A DNA stretch of 16,025 bases from Flavobacterium sp. (GCF_021151785.1 NZ_JAGKWP010000052.1:1-16025); one strand, 5' to 3'; numbered from the stretch's first letter, positions 6,322 to 14,673 are shown. A program made the numbers and translations. The notes: generated by a model from the letters alone, not told the origin.

Positions 6322-7953
6322 ATGAAACATATACTTTTATCTTCTTTACTTCTAGTCAATTTACATTATTTAAATGCGCAAAGTACCTCTAAAAGAGACA
6401 GCCTTCAAGGTGGTTTACGTGAAGAACGCACCTGTTATGATGTAATGCGATACAATCTAGATATTATTATTAATCCTTCCGATAAAAGTATCAAAGGATC
6501 CAATGAAATCGTATTTAAAGTAGATGATGAAACAACAAGAATCCAAGTAGATTTATTTGAAAATATGCAAATTGAATCCATCATTTGGAACAATAAAAAA
6601 TTAAAATTTCAAAGGGAATATGATGCCATATTCATTCTTTTTCCAAAGAAATTAAAAAAAGGAAGTCTAGAGAAAATTTTGGTAAACTATTGGGGTAATC
6701 CTTTAGTGGCTAAAAATGCACCATGGGACGGCGGATTCGTCTTCAATAAGGACACTAAGGGAAATCCATGGATTGGTGTGGCGGTTCAAGGCACAGGTGC
6801 AAGTTTATGGTATCCATGTAAAGATTCTCAAACGGATGAACCAGATCAAGGTGCCTCTATTAAAGTAGCTGTTCCAAATGGTTTAATGAATGTTTCCAAT
6901 GGAAGATTTAAAGGCTCAACAGATTTAAAAAACGGATACACTCGATGGGACTGGGAAGTTAAAAATCCTATTAATAATTATGACATTACCGTAAATATTG
7001 CCGATTACATTCATATCCATGACAATCACCAAGGTTTAGATTTAGACTTTTATGTGTTGAGAGAGAACGAAGAAAAAGCTAAAAAGCATTTTGAGCAAGA
7101 TGTTAAACCTATGATGGATTGTTTTCAATCAAAGTTTGGGAAATATCCTTTTTGGGAAGATGGATATAAATTAGTAGAAACCCCTTATTTAGGTATGGAA
7201 CACCAAAGTGCCGTTGCTTATGGAAATAAATACAAAAAAGGATATATGGGATATGATATTTCTGGAACAGGGGCTGGACTGTTTTTTGATTATATAACCA
7301 TCCATGAAACAGGACACGAATGGTTCGGAAATAGCATCACAAGTAAGGATATTGCTGATATGTGGATACATGAAGGTTTTACAACTTACACAGAATCTGT
7401 ATTCATTGAATGCTTAAAAGGCTATGAAGAAGCTCAAAAATATATCAATGGACAATCTAGAAGCGTAAGAAATGATAGGCCCGTGATAGGTCAATTTGGT
7501 GTAAATAAAGAAGGTAGTGGCGATATGTATTACAAAGGAGCATTAATGTTAAACACCATAAGACATATCATTAATGATGATACACTTTGGTGGAAACTAC
7601 TATATACTTATGCTGAAACATACAAAAAACAAATAATTGATACTCCTACTGTTTTGGCTTTTTTCAATAAAGAAACAGGTTTGGATTTTACAAAAGTATT
7701 TGAACAGTATCTTACAACCACTAAAATTCCTAAACTCGTATTAGATAAACAAGGAAAAACTTTAAAATTCTACTGGGAAAATTGTGTAGACCAATTTAAT
7801 ATGCCTGTAGCTATAATGATTAAAGGGAAAGAAATAAGGTTACAACCCACAACAAATAGCCAAGAGTTAACAATAGATGAAAACACTTCTTGGAATGATA
7901 TTGAAGTAGCTACCAAACGTTTTTTTGTAAAAGTCAAAAAGTTAAATGAATAA
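6322..7953 (+). CDS. Secreted M1 family zinc metallopeptidase
   Basis: This 543-residue M1 (gluzincin aminopeptidase-like) enzyme should cleave peptides outside the cytoplasm. An N-terminal signal peptide (MKHILLSSLLLVNLHYLNAQ, cut near residue 20) is followed by the all-beta N domain (about 38-225). The catalytic domain has zinc motif HETGH (328-332) and third ligand E351 in WIHEGFTTY, 19 residues after the second His. GMEHQS (291-296) stands where classical aminopeptidases have GAMEN. A tyrosine in GDMYYKGALML fits the transition-state Tyr. The long helical C-terminal domain of larger aminopeptidases is missing, and I see no type IX secretion tail, so a periplasmic or outer-membrane-proximal location is likely. 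No promoter is evident between the preceding hairpin and the start codon. Confidence 0.93.
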   Translation: MKHILLSSLLLVNLHYLNAQSTSKRDSLQGGLREERTCYDVMRYNLDIIINPSDKSIKGSNEIVFKVDDETTRIQVDLFENMQIESIIWNNKKLKFQREYDAIFILFPKKLKKGSLEKILVNYWGNPLVAKNAPWDGGFVFNKDTKGNPWIGVAVQGTGASLWYPCKDSQTDEPDQGASIKVAVPNGLMNVSNGRFKGSTDLKNGYTRWDWEVKNPINNYDITVNIADYIHIHDNHQGLDLDFYVLRENEEKAKKHFEQDVKPMMDCFQSKFGKYPFWEDGYKLVETPYLGMEHQSAVAYGNKYKKGYMGYDISGTGAGLFFDYITIHETGHEWFGNSITSKDIADMWIHEGFTTYTESVFIECLKGYEEAQKYINGQSRSVRNDRPVIGQFGVNKEGSGDMYYKGALMLNTIRHIINDDTLWWKLLYTYAETYKKQIIDTPTVLAFFNKETGLDFTKVFEQYLTTTKIPKLVLDKQGKTLKFYWENCVDQFNMPVAIMIKGKEIRLQPTTNSQELTIDENTSWNDIEVATKRFFVKVKKLNE

Positions 7954-7999
7954 CAGATTAACTTCTTTTATATAAACTATCCTAAATAGAATAAAGTAG

Positions 8000-8067
8000 A
8001 AGTCGTTCTGAAATTAAATTATCAAAAAAGGCACAGTTGTAGCTCATATTTAGTTTCAGAATGACTT
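8000..8067. repeat. Imperfect inverted repeat between convergent genes
   Basis: AAGTCGTTCTGAAA (8000-8013) and TTTCAGAATGACTT (8054-8067) are inverted copies with one G-T mismatch, separated by 40 bp. The right arm reaches the stop codon of menE. There is no T-run directly after either arm, so this is not a standard terminator, although it sits between two genes that meet tail to tail. The arms resemble, from memory only, short palindromic elements scattered through Flavobacterium genomes. Confidence 0.55.
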
Positions 8068-9107
8068 TATCTTTTAAGTAATGCTTTTGTTAATGCTCTA
8101 TTGATTTTTTTTGTTGGAGTTTCGACAAAATCCGAAATAAAATAAATTTTTTTAGGAAGTTGAAATTTCGAAAACTTAGCAAAAAATGAGGCAGGAACTT
8201 CAAAAGCATCTCCTTCAATTATTAATATTAATTGTTCGCCTAATATAGCGTTGGGCTCAGACGTAAAAAAGAATCTTCTACTAATAAAGGCACTCAATTG
8301 TTCTTCCAAAGCCTCTGGATAAATTTTGATTCCGCCAGAATTTATTATATTGTCAACTCTTCCTTTTAATTTAAATTGATTAGCACTCACTAAATCCACA
8401 ATATCATTGGTAACAATTGGTTCTGTATGTAAACTAGGAGCATGAATTACTAAACAACCTCTATTATCTAAACTAATTTCTATTGAAGGTAATAATGTAA
8501 AATAAGGCTCTCCTAACCTTTTCAATGCTATGTGTGAAACCGTTTCTGTCATTCCATAAGTTTCATAAATAGCCGTTGAAACATCTTCAAGTTGTTGAAT
8601 CAGTTGAACATTCAATTTAGCACCACCAATGATTAAATACTTAATTCGATTCAAAAAGGGAATTGAAGCTGCCACTTGTAAAGGAACCAAAGCTAAAAAA
8701 TCGTAATTAGAAGTATTCCCATCTAATGGATTACTATTAGGTTCAACATAATCTAAGGATAACCCTAAAACCATTGCCCGTACTAACATCATCTTTCCAG
8801 CAATGTACTCAGCAGAAAGACATAATAATGCAGTATTTCCAGGTTTCAAATTGAAAAATTCCCCAGTAGCCTTTGCAGAAGCTTCCATAGCACTTTTTGA
8901 AACATATATTTTTTTAGGTATTCCAGTAGAACCAGATGTTTGTAAAAAAATATTTTCCTCGTCATTCAACCATTCTAATAAAAAATGGCCAATTCCCTTT
9001 TCAAAAAAAGTTCCCTGCTTTACTAAATAATTAGCTTCACCTATAAGTTCAACGGTTGAGAATGACTTCCCATTTAGTTTAAAATCTGAATGAATAGAAA
9101 TCTTCAT
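8067..9107 (-). CDS. menE: o-Succinylbenzoate-CoA ligase-like AMP-binding enzyme (MenE)
   Basis: This acyl-adenylating enzyme of menaquinone synthesis would activate o-succinylbenzoate with ATP and CoA. It has 346 residues, short for the superfamily but usual for Bacteroidetes MenE, which has a trimmed N-terminal part. Adenylation motifs are in order: P-loop TSGSTGIPK (57-65), YGMTET (184-189), GRVDNIINSGGIKIYPEALEE (249-269, motifs A7/A8) and the C-terminal catalytic lysine region PTKKINRALTK. Its start codon overlaps the stop of the upstream CPBP protease gene by one base (TAATG), pointing to translational coupling. Menaquinone is the respiratory quinone of this group. The naming rests on short length and motifs; no other men gene is in the window. 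Confidence 0.85.
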   Translation of the reverse strand: MKISIHSDFKLNGKSFSTVELIGEANYLVKQGTFFEKGIGHFLLEWLNDEENIFLQTSGSTGIPKKIYVSKSAMEASAKATGEFFNLKPGNTALLCLSAEYIAGKMMLVRAMVLGLSLDYVEPNSNPLDGNTSNYDFLALVPLQVAASIPFLNRIKYLIIGGAKLNVQLIQQLEDVSTAIYETYGMTETVSHIALKRLGEPYFTLLPSIEISLDNRGCLVIHAPSLHTEPIVTNDIVDLVSANQFKLKGRVDNIINSGGIKIYPEALEEQLSAFISRRFFFTSEPNAILGEQLILIIEGDAFEVPASFFAKFSKFQLPKKIYFISDFVETPTKKINRALTKALLKR

Positions 9108-10012
9108 TACGAGGTAGTAAGAGGTTGAACTTTACCAAACAACTTTGCTTTCCAATTAGACCATTGGTACTTTTTTGCAAATACATAAATTAAAATTGGA
9201 TACACAATAAAAATAGGCCCTATAATTTGAAGAGCTACTGAAGGTTCCGACACATCTTTTAAAATTGAATATGTTTGAAAGGCGGACCAATCTGAGGTAA
9301 CTAACAAAGCTCCAATTAAATTATTCGCTGCATGAAAACCTAAAGCCAGTTCTAATCCCTCATCCATCAAAGTCAACAAGCCCAAAAAAAGCCCCGTACC
9401 AATGTAATAAACCATAACTATTGGACCTAATTTATCCACTTCAGGATTACCTAAATGCATGATACCAAATAAAAAAGATGTCACTAAAAAAGGAACCCAT
9501 TTGGTTTTAGTAGCTAGGCCTAACCCTTGTAACAAATGCCCTCTAAACAAGTACTCTTCAAAAGAGGTTTGCAAAGGAATTAGTAAAACAGCTAAAAACA
9601 GAAAGGGTAAAAATTGGCTCCAATTTAAATTCCAAATAAAATCTTTAGGCGATAATAAATAAGCTAATATTGTAGTCCCAACAGAAATACTTCCCCACAG
9701 AAAAAAGGAAAATAAAATTCTTTTCCAGTCAATTTTAGCTCTTGAAGTTGTCAACAATCGTAAAGAATTATTTTGAAAATATCGATTATACAATAAGACA
9801 ATAAAAAGCAATAAGGATAACGGTAAAACCAATGCCACAAACGTCATATTTACCCCTAACTTTTTAATGTATTGCTTAATCAAAACCTCAGAATCAACAC
9901 CTTGCATAGAAGACCAATTATAGATCATCAATAAACCAAATAGAAAAGGAAGCGGAAAATAACTCCAAGGATTAATTTTATACTTCTGTAATTGTTCAAT
10001 ATACATAACCAA
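9107..10012 (-). CDS. CPBP family intramembrane glutamic endopeptidase
   Basis: This 301-residue polytopic membrane protein has about seven or eight hydrophobic segments. It carries the three CPBP/ABI (Rce1-like) active-site motifs: FEEYLFRG (151-158, with E152, E153 and R157), FGIMHLGNPE (182-191, with H186 and N189) and GFHAANNLIGA (225-235, with H227 and N231). All residues expected for catalysis are present, so it is probably an active intramembrane protease; the substrate is unknown. It is the first gene of a two-gene unit with menE. Residues 1 and 3 are both Met, so the start could be 10012 or 10006. The gene is divergent from the ArsC-like gene, and I see no convincing -7 box on the minus strand. 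Confidence 0.9.
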   Translation of the reverse strand: MVMYIEQLQKYKINPWSYFPLPFLFGLLMIYNWSSMQGVDSEVLIKQYIKKLGVNMTFVALVLPLSLLLFIVLLYNRYFQNNSLRLLTTSRAKIDWKRILFSFFLWGSISVGTTILAYLLSPKDFIWNLNWSQFLPFLFLAVLLIPLQTSFEEYLFRGHLLQGLGLATKTKWVPFLVTSFLFGIMHLGNPEVDKLGPIVMVYYIGTGLFLGLLTLMDEGLELALGFHAANNLIGALLVTSDWSAFQTYSILKDVSEPSVALQIIGPIFIVYPILIYVFAKKYQWSNWKAKLFGKVQPLTTS

Positions 10013-10039
10013 TTTTTTAAAAGACTAAGGTACAATTAT

Positions 10040-10047
10040 TATTTTTG
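10040..10047 (+). promoter_or_regulatory. -7 promoter element of the ArsC-like gene
   Basis: TATTTTTG is an exact TAnnTTTG box ending 17 bp before the start codon, giving a leader of about 10 nt. No TTG is found at the usual -33 spacing, so the promoter may be weak or helped by a regulator. Confidence 0.45.
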
Positions 10048-10064
10048 TAAAAAAATAAGATATT

Positions 10065-10406
10065 ATGCTAACCATTTATCACAATAATCGTTGTTCCAAA
10101 TCTAGAGAAGGAGTTTGTTTTTTAGAAAATTTAAATCAACCTTTTGAAATTGTTCATTATTTAGAAACCCCTTTTGATTTTAACAAACTTTCACAATTAA
10201 TTAACATCTTGGATATTAAACCAATTGAACTAGTTCGAGTCAAAGAAAAAGATTGGATTGAAAATTTTAAAGAAAAACAATTAACCGATGCACAAATTAT
10301 TCAAGCTATGGTTGATTTTCCAAAACTGATTGAAAGACCAATCGTAGTAAATGGTACCAAAGCAGTTATTGCCAGACCTGCAGAACGAATTAACGAAATA
10401 CGCTAA
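10065..10406 (+). CDS. ArsC/Spx family reductase, arsenate reductase-like
   Basis: This small cytoplasmic thioredoxin-fold protein has 113 residues, the usual length of glutaredoxin-dependent ArsC proteins. The active-site loop NNRCSKSR holds C10. R58, R91 and R104 correspond well to the three arginines (60, 94, 107) that bind arsenate in plasmid R773 ArsC, and ERPIVVNGTKAVIARP carries the conserved cis-proline region. Chemically it should reduce arsenate to arsenite with glutaredoxin/glutathione or a similar thiol. No arsenite pump or ArsR regulator lies next to it, so a role in arsenic resistance is only an inference; YffB-like or other thiol roles are possible. The outer membrane receptor gene follows in the same direction with its own promoter. 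Confidence 0.85.
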   Translation: MLTIYHNNRCSKSREGVCFLENLNQPFEIVHYLETPFDFNKLSQLINILDIKPIELVRVKEKDWIENFKEKQLTDAQIIQAMVDFPKLIERPIVVNGTKAVIARPAERINEIR

Positions 10407-10420
10407 TTCTTTAACATTCT

Positions 10421-10456
10421 TTTGGCAAATTATTGTTAAAGGTAGAAATACTTTTG
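10421..10456 (+). promoter_or_regulatory. Promoter of the outer membrane receptor gene
   Basis: TACTTTTG (10449-10456) matches the TAnnTTTG -7 box. TTTG at 10421-10424 may be the -33 element, though its 24-bp spacing is slightly long. The start site near 10462 lies downstream of the TTG at 10433 and so rules that codon out as the translation start. Confidence 0.55.
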
Positions 10457-10471
10457 CATCGTAAATTAAAT

Positions 10472-12931
10472 ATGTATATGTCACTCAAAAATTCATTAAG
10501 TTTTATTGCATTGTTGTTTTGCACAACGTTCTTTGCTCAAACAGCCTTAAAAAAAGTAAATGTTACGGGAAAAGTTATTGATAAAATCACTTCCCAACCT
10601 ATGGAATATGTTACGGTTACTTTCATCAAATCCGATAACAATAAAATTGTAAATGGAAGTACTACAGACAAAAATGGTAATTTCAATGTAGAATTAAATA
10701 GTGGTATTTATGCTATTAAATTTGAGTTCATGGGTTACAAAAATGTAGTGCTTACTCAACAAAATTTAACATCTGACACCAATCTTGGAAACATACAAAT
10801 GGAAGAAGATGCTAAAGAAATTGAAACGGTTGTAGTCAGAGCTGAAAAAACAACGGTTGACATTAAATTAGATAAAAAAGTATACAATCTTGGGAAAGAT
10901 TTATTAGTCAAAGGAGGAACGGTTAGCGATGTATTAGATAACATTCCTTCAGTAACGGTAGATCAAGAAGGTAATATCAGTCTAAGAGGAAATGATAATG
11001 TAAAAGTTTTAATTGATGGAAAACCTTCAAATGCGGTTAGTGTTAATGATGCTTTAAAAATGCTTCCTGCAGACGCTGTAGATAAAGTAGAAGTAATTAC
11101 CAACCCTTCTGCAAGATATGATGCTGAAGGTGGTGCAGGTATTTTGAATATCATTTTGAAAAAAGGAAAAACAAATGGTTTCAATGGAACTTTAATGGGT
11201 ACTACAGGAAATCCAGACAATCACGGTATAAATGGAACTTTAAATTATAAAACGAATCAATTCAATTTATTCACTACTCAAGGTTATAATTACAGAAGTA
11301 ATCCAGGATATACTCAAGTAAATACGCGTTATTTGAACAATGATAACTCAACTAATAGTTTTATAGACGAGCACAGAGATAATCAAAGAATTAATAAAGG
11401 TTATAATGGTGGTTTTGGTTTTGATTGGTATTTAGACAAATCAACTACTTGGACAAATAGTGTAAATTACAGAAGAAATATAGGTAATAATGAAGAGAAT
11501 GTGGATTTTAACAATTTCAATGCTAACAGAGATTTTACATTCTACAGAAATCGTTTAAACCAGGAAAACCAAAAAGAAGAAAACATTGAATTCAATTCTA
11601 ATTTAGTTAAGAATTTCAAAACTTCTGGTCATAAATTAACTATCGATGCCTCTTTCTCGGATAGTAAAAACTTTAGTAATGCAACTATTTTTGACAATTC
11701 AACATTACATCCGTCTACAGGAATTGACTTAACCAAAAATAACCAAGAGCAAAGAAGAAGTTTAATCCAAGCTGATTATGTATTACCAATTGGTAACAAG
11801 TATCAATTCGAAGCTGGATATCGTGGTAACTTTGTAAATGCATTAACTGATTATGCGGTTTTAAACAATGGTATTGTAAACACCTCTTTCACTAATGTAT
11901 TAGAATATGTTGAAAACGTAAATGCTTTATATACTCAATTTGGTATTAAGATGAATAAATTAAGTATGTTATATGGTTTGCGTTTCGAGGATTCTGATAT
12001 TGAAGTAAATCAATTGACTAGTTCTATATATAAAAATAAAAAATACAATAACTTTTTCCCGAGTGCCTTCTTTACTTATGAAGTTACTGATAATACAAAC
12101 TTATCATTGAATTATAGTAGACGAATAAATCGTCCAAGAGGAAGACAACTTAATCCATTTAGTACTTATTCGAGTAATATTAACCTTTTCAGAGGAAATC
12201 CTGATTTAAATCCAACATTGACAGATGCTATTGATTTAGGTTTTCTTACTAAATTAGGGAAATTAACTCTTAGCTCATCAGCTTATTACAATTACACCAA
12301 AAATTCGTTCCAAATGGTTCGTTTTGTTGAAGGATTAAATCCAGATGGTGTACCAATCACAACTTCTAGTTTTGTAAATATTGGGCAAGAAAATAGAACT
12401 GGTTTTGAATTTACATTAAACTACACTCCATATAAATGGTGGAAGTTAAACTCTAATTTTAATGCGTTTAGAGTTCAAACAAAAGGTGACTTCTTTTACT
12501 CATATTATGATGCTTCAAACAATTTGATTGAAAAAACACAAAACTTTGATAACACTGCTACTAGTTGGTTTGCTAGAGTAAATTCAAAAATTACATTACC
12601 ATCAAAAATTGACTGGCAAACTAATGTAACTTACAATGGACCACAAAACAACGCTCAAGGTAGAGTAAAAGGAATTTTTGCAATGAATCTTGGATTCAGT
12701 AAAGATGTCTTAAAAGATAAGGCTACCATTGCTTTAAATGTAAATGATGTATTCAATTCAAGAATTAGAAGAATGGAAACCTATATTCCAGGTCAAATTG
12801 ATTCAAATTCTGAAATGCAATGGAGAAAACGTCAAATTACACTTTCATTCACTTATCGTTTCAATAAACAGAAAAACGAAAAAGAAAAACAGCCAAAACG
12901 TGAATCAGACGATAATGGTGGTGAATTCTAA
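10472..12931 (+). CDS. Outer membrane beta-barrel receptor (TonB-dependent receptor-like)
   Basis: This large outer membrane protein has 819 residues when started at ATG 10472 (ATG 10478 is equally possible). A signal peptide ending in FCTTFFAQ is followed by a carboxypeptidase-regulatory-like domain (roughly 30-110, VNVTGKVIDK to FEFMGYKNVVL). The TonB plug domain (about 145-235) has VLDNIPSVTVDQEGNISLRG, VLIDGKPS and a PSARYDAEGGAGILNIILKKG block. A barrel of the OMP_b-brl_3 type runs to the final strand QITLSFTYRF. A charged tail of about 22 residues ends in GGEF. It probably takes up or binds an unknown ligand. No SusD-like partner follows, so it is not a polysaccharide utilisation pair. 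A palindromic terminator lies 10 bp after the stop. Confidence 0.92.
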   Translation: MYMSLKNSLSFIALLFCTTFFAQTALKKVNVTGKVIDKITSQPMEYVTVTFIKSDNNKIVNGSTTDKNGNFNVELNSGIYAIKFEFMGYKNVVLTQQNLTSDTNLGNIQMEEDAKEIETVVVRAEKTTVDIKLDKKVYNLGKDLLVKGGTVSDVLDNIPSVTVDQEGNISLRGNDNVKVLIDGKPSNAVSVNDALKMLPADAVDKVEVITNPSARYDAEGGAGILNIILKKGKTNGFNGTLMGTTGNPDNHGINGTLNYKTNQFNLFTTQGYNYRSNPGYTQVNTRYLNNDNSTNSFIDEHRDNQRINKGYNGGFGFDWYLDKSTTWTNSVNYRRNIGNNEENVDFNNFNANRDFTFYRNRLNQENQKEENIEFNSNLVKNFKTSGHKLTIDASFSDSKNFSNATIFDNSTLHPSTGIDLTKNNQEQRRSLIQADYVLPIGNKYQFEAGYRGNFVNALTDYAVLNNGIVNTSFTNVLEYVENVNALYTQFGIKMNKLSMLYGLRFEDSDIEVNQLTSSIYKNKKYNNFFPSAFFTYEVTDNTNLSLNYSRRINRPRGRQLNPFSTYSSNINLFRGNPDLNPTLTDAIDLGFLTKLGKLTLSSSAYYNYTKNSFQMVRFVEGLNPDGVPITTSSFVNIGQENRTGFEFTLNYTPYKWWKLNSNFNAFRVQTKGDFFYSYYDASNNLIEKTQNFDNTATSWFARVNSKITLPSKIDWQTNVTYNGPQNNAQGRVKGIFAMNLGFSKDVLKDKATIALNVNDVFNSRIRRMETYIPGQIDSNSEMQWRKRQITLSFTYRFNKQKNEKEKQPKRESDDNGGEF

Positions 12932-12935
12932 AAAT

Positions 12936-12971
12936 AAAAAATCCCGATGAGTACTCATCGGGATTTTTTTT
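12936..12971. terminator. Bidirectional terminator between the receptor and the small membrane protein gene
   Basis: A perfect 24-bp palindrome (12941-12964) with 10-bp arms ATCCCGATGA/TCATCGGGAT around GTAC is flanked by five A on the left and eight T on the right. It serves the plus-strand receptor gene and the minus-strand small gene, which converge here. Confidence 0.92.
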
Positions 12972-12985
12972 ACAACTAAAGAAGT

Positions 12986-13156
12986 TTATTTTTCTTCTTC
13001 AGCTAATCTCTTCTCTCTTTTCTCTTTTAACAATTCCATGATTGCTCCTCCAACCCAATATTGAACAAAACCAACCAAGAAAATCATTAACCAAAAACCA
13101 ATAGTTAAAATGGTTAAGAAAAGTAAGAATCCTAAATACTGTTGAAATTCAAACAT
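12986..13156 (-). CDS. Small membrane protein of 56 residues, function unknown
   Basis: The ATG at 13156-13154 opens a frame of 56 codons that ends in TAA at 12988-12986. The product begins MFEFQQYLGFLLFLTILTIG, with an almost uninterrupted hydrophobic stretch from about residue 8 to 40. This is long enough for one long helix or a tight hairpin broken near G36-G37. A charged tail of about 16 residues follows, rich in Lys, Arg and Glu. No known domain is recognised. Support for a real gene is good: an ideal promoter lies upstream, the gene ends just before a bidirectional terminator, and nothing else fills this 390-bp gap between plus-strand genes. Small amphipathic-tailed membrane proteins can act as regulators or subunits of larger complexes, but nothing here shows which. 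Confidence 0.75.
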   Translation of the reverse strand: MFEFQQYLGFLLFLTILTIGFWLMIFLVGFVQYWVGGAIMELLKEKREKRLAEEEK

Positions 13157-13186
13157 GTTTTCCGGAAATTATTTGTGAATTCTGTT

Positions 13187-13216
13187 CAAAGATAAGGCTA
13201 TTATTTATTTTAACAA
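13187..13216 (-). promoter_or_regulatory. Promoter of the small membrane protein gene
   Basis: On the minus strand TTG (13216-13214), a 19-bp spacer and TATCTTTG (13194-13187) match the Bacteroidetes consensus with ideal spacing. The start codon lies 30 bp downstream at 13156. Confidence 0.65.
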
Positions 13217-13296
13217 TACCTAAACTCATTTTTTTTAAAGATAACCATAACCCACTTTTTTTCACATAAGTTATTCGTTTTTAAAATTTTAGTACG

Positions 13297-13304
13297 TATT
13301 TTTG
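13297..13304 (+). promoter_or_regulatory. -7 promoter element of the DUF5723-like gene
   Basis: TATTTTTG is an exact TAnnTTTG box ending 19 bp before the ATG at 13324. The -33 region has only TTCG (13274-13277) at the proper distance. The rest of the gap 13217-13296 is AT-rich with no feature I can name. Confidence 0.5.
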
Positions 13305-13323
13305 TTAAATAAATCTTAAAAAA

Positions 13324-14673
13324 ATGGTGAAGAAAATAATTTTAGCTATCTCATTTTTGAGTTTACAAGCTGTTGCACAAGAGCATTACACGGGAATCAG
13401 CACTTCTAAAAGAGGTGGTTTAGTCAATGGATATCTAAATCCGGCTGAACTAGTTAACATGAATATGAAATTTGATATTAATTTATTTAATACTAGTATC
13501 AATTTCTCTAACAACAAACTTACTTTCAGCGATTTAACCAAAGGAGATAATCTTGAAAATAAATTTTTCTCAGGATCAGAGGCCACAAACGTTAGAATTG
13601 ATGGACTAATACTTGGACCAGGATTAGCTTTCAAGAATGGAAATTGGGCGTATGCACTATCAACCGCAGCTAATTTTAAAGCAAATTTAGTAAATGTAGA
13701 TGTAGCTTTAGGAAATGCCATTCAAAATGGAAATAGTAGCAGTCTTTTTTCAATAACAAATTTAAACACAACTGAAAACCAAAGATTAAATGCTACAACT
13801 TGGGGGGAAATTGATTTATCTGTAGCCAGAAAACTTGCTGAAATAGGAAGACACAAAGTAAGTGCTGGAGCAACTTTAAAGTTATTGTTCCCAGGTGCTT
13901 ATGCCAATTTTTCAGTAAATAAACTAAACGGAACTTTAGTCAATAACTTTGGAAATCTGGGTTTAACCAATGCTTCTGCTAGTGTAAATCTTTCTTATTC
14001 TGGAGTCTTAGGTAAAGATTTTAATGATAGCGGCAATTTTAGCGATTTCTTTTCTCAAGGGATAAACGGGGTAGCTGCAGATATTGGTTTTACTTACACC
14101 TACAAAGAAGCAGATTCAAACAACTATATTTTAAATGCTGGATTGTCAATAAAGAATATAGGAAGCATGAAATTTAAATCTGATTCGAACACCTCAATAG
14201 ATTACAATTTAAATGTAAACGGTTCACAAGTCTTAGATATGAATCAATTTGAAAATGTTTCTAGTTTATCACAATTAGAAGAAATTTTAATGCAACCTCA
14301 AAATGCCCCTTACTTTCAAAAAACAAAGTCTACACAATCGTTTACCGTTAAATTACCAACAACAATTAACCTTTATGCTGATTTAAAACTAGCAAAAAAA
14401 TGGTTTGTTACAGGATCATTACTTCAAAAAGTAGTAGATGATTCGAAATATAACCTTGTGACTGCTCAAAATACCTACACCTTAATTCCTAGATTTTCAG
14501 GAAAATTGGTTGAATTATTTGCCCCTCTAACAATCAATGAAATTTCAGGGTTCACTAGTGGATTTGGTTTTAGAATAGCTGGATTCTACTTAGGTTCAAG
14601 TTCAGTCATTTCAGCTGTAGCAAATAATTCTAAACAAGCTGATATTTATTTAGGATTTAGAGTAGGTTTTTAA
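13324..14673 (+). CDS. DUF5723-like outer membrane beta-barrel protein
   Basis: This secreted protein of 449 residues has a signal peptide cut near residue 19 (FLSLQAVAQ). The mature part begins with a GGLVNGYLNPAELVNMNMKFDINLF block typical of Bacteroidetes DUF5723 proteins, in which an invariant NPA precedes the first strands. The remainder alternates Asn/Ser-rich loops with amphipathic strands and ends with YLGFRVGF, a terminal-Phe strand typical of outer membrane barrels. The function of the family is unknown to me. Transcription starts at its own promoter and stops at a hairpin shared with the convergent peroxidase gene. The family name is from memory of the N-terminal pattern; outer membrane location is well supported. 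Confidence 0.75.
   Translation: MVKKIILAISFLSLQAVAQEHYTGISTSKRGGLVNGYLNPAELVNMNMKFDINLFNTSINFSNNKLTFSDLTKGDNLENKFFSGSEATNVRIDGLILGPGLAFKNGNWAYALSTAANFKANLVNVDVALGNAIQNGNSSSLFSITNLNTTENQRLNATTWGEIDLSVARKLAEIGRHKVSAGATLKLLFPGAYANFSVNKLNGTLVNNFGNLGLTNASASVNLSYSGVLGKDFNDSGNFSDFFSQGINGVAADIGFTYTYKEADSNNYILNAGLSIKNIGSMKFKSDSNTSIDYNLNVNGSQVLDMNQFENVSSLSQLEEILMQPQNAPYFQKTKSTQSFTVKLPTTINLYADLKLAKKWFVTGSLLQKVVDDSKYNLVTAQNTYTLIPRFSGKLVELFAPLTINEISGFTSGFGFRIAGFYLGSSSVISAVANNSKQADIYLGFRVGF

Noticed and set aside
10065..12931. Arsenic resistance operon
   Set aside because: Only an ArsC-like protein is present; no pump, regulator or other ars gene is nearby, and the next gene is an outer membrane receptor with its own promoter.
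10472..12931. SusC-like receptor of a polysaccharide utilisation locus
   Set aside because: No SusD-like lipoprotein follows, and plug and barrel features match the OMP_b-brl_3 type rather than SusC.
13157..13323. Small RNA or riboswitch upstream of the DUF5723-like gene
   Set aside because: The region is accounted for by two divergent promoters; I saw no conserved riboswitch core or stable hairpin with a T-run.
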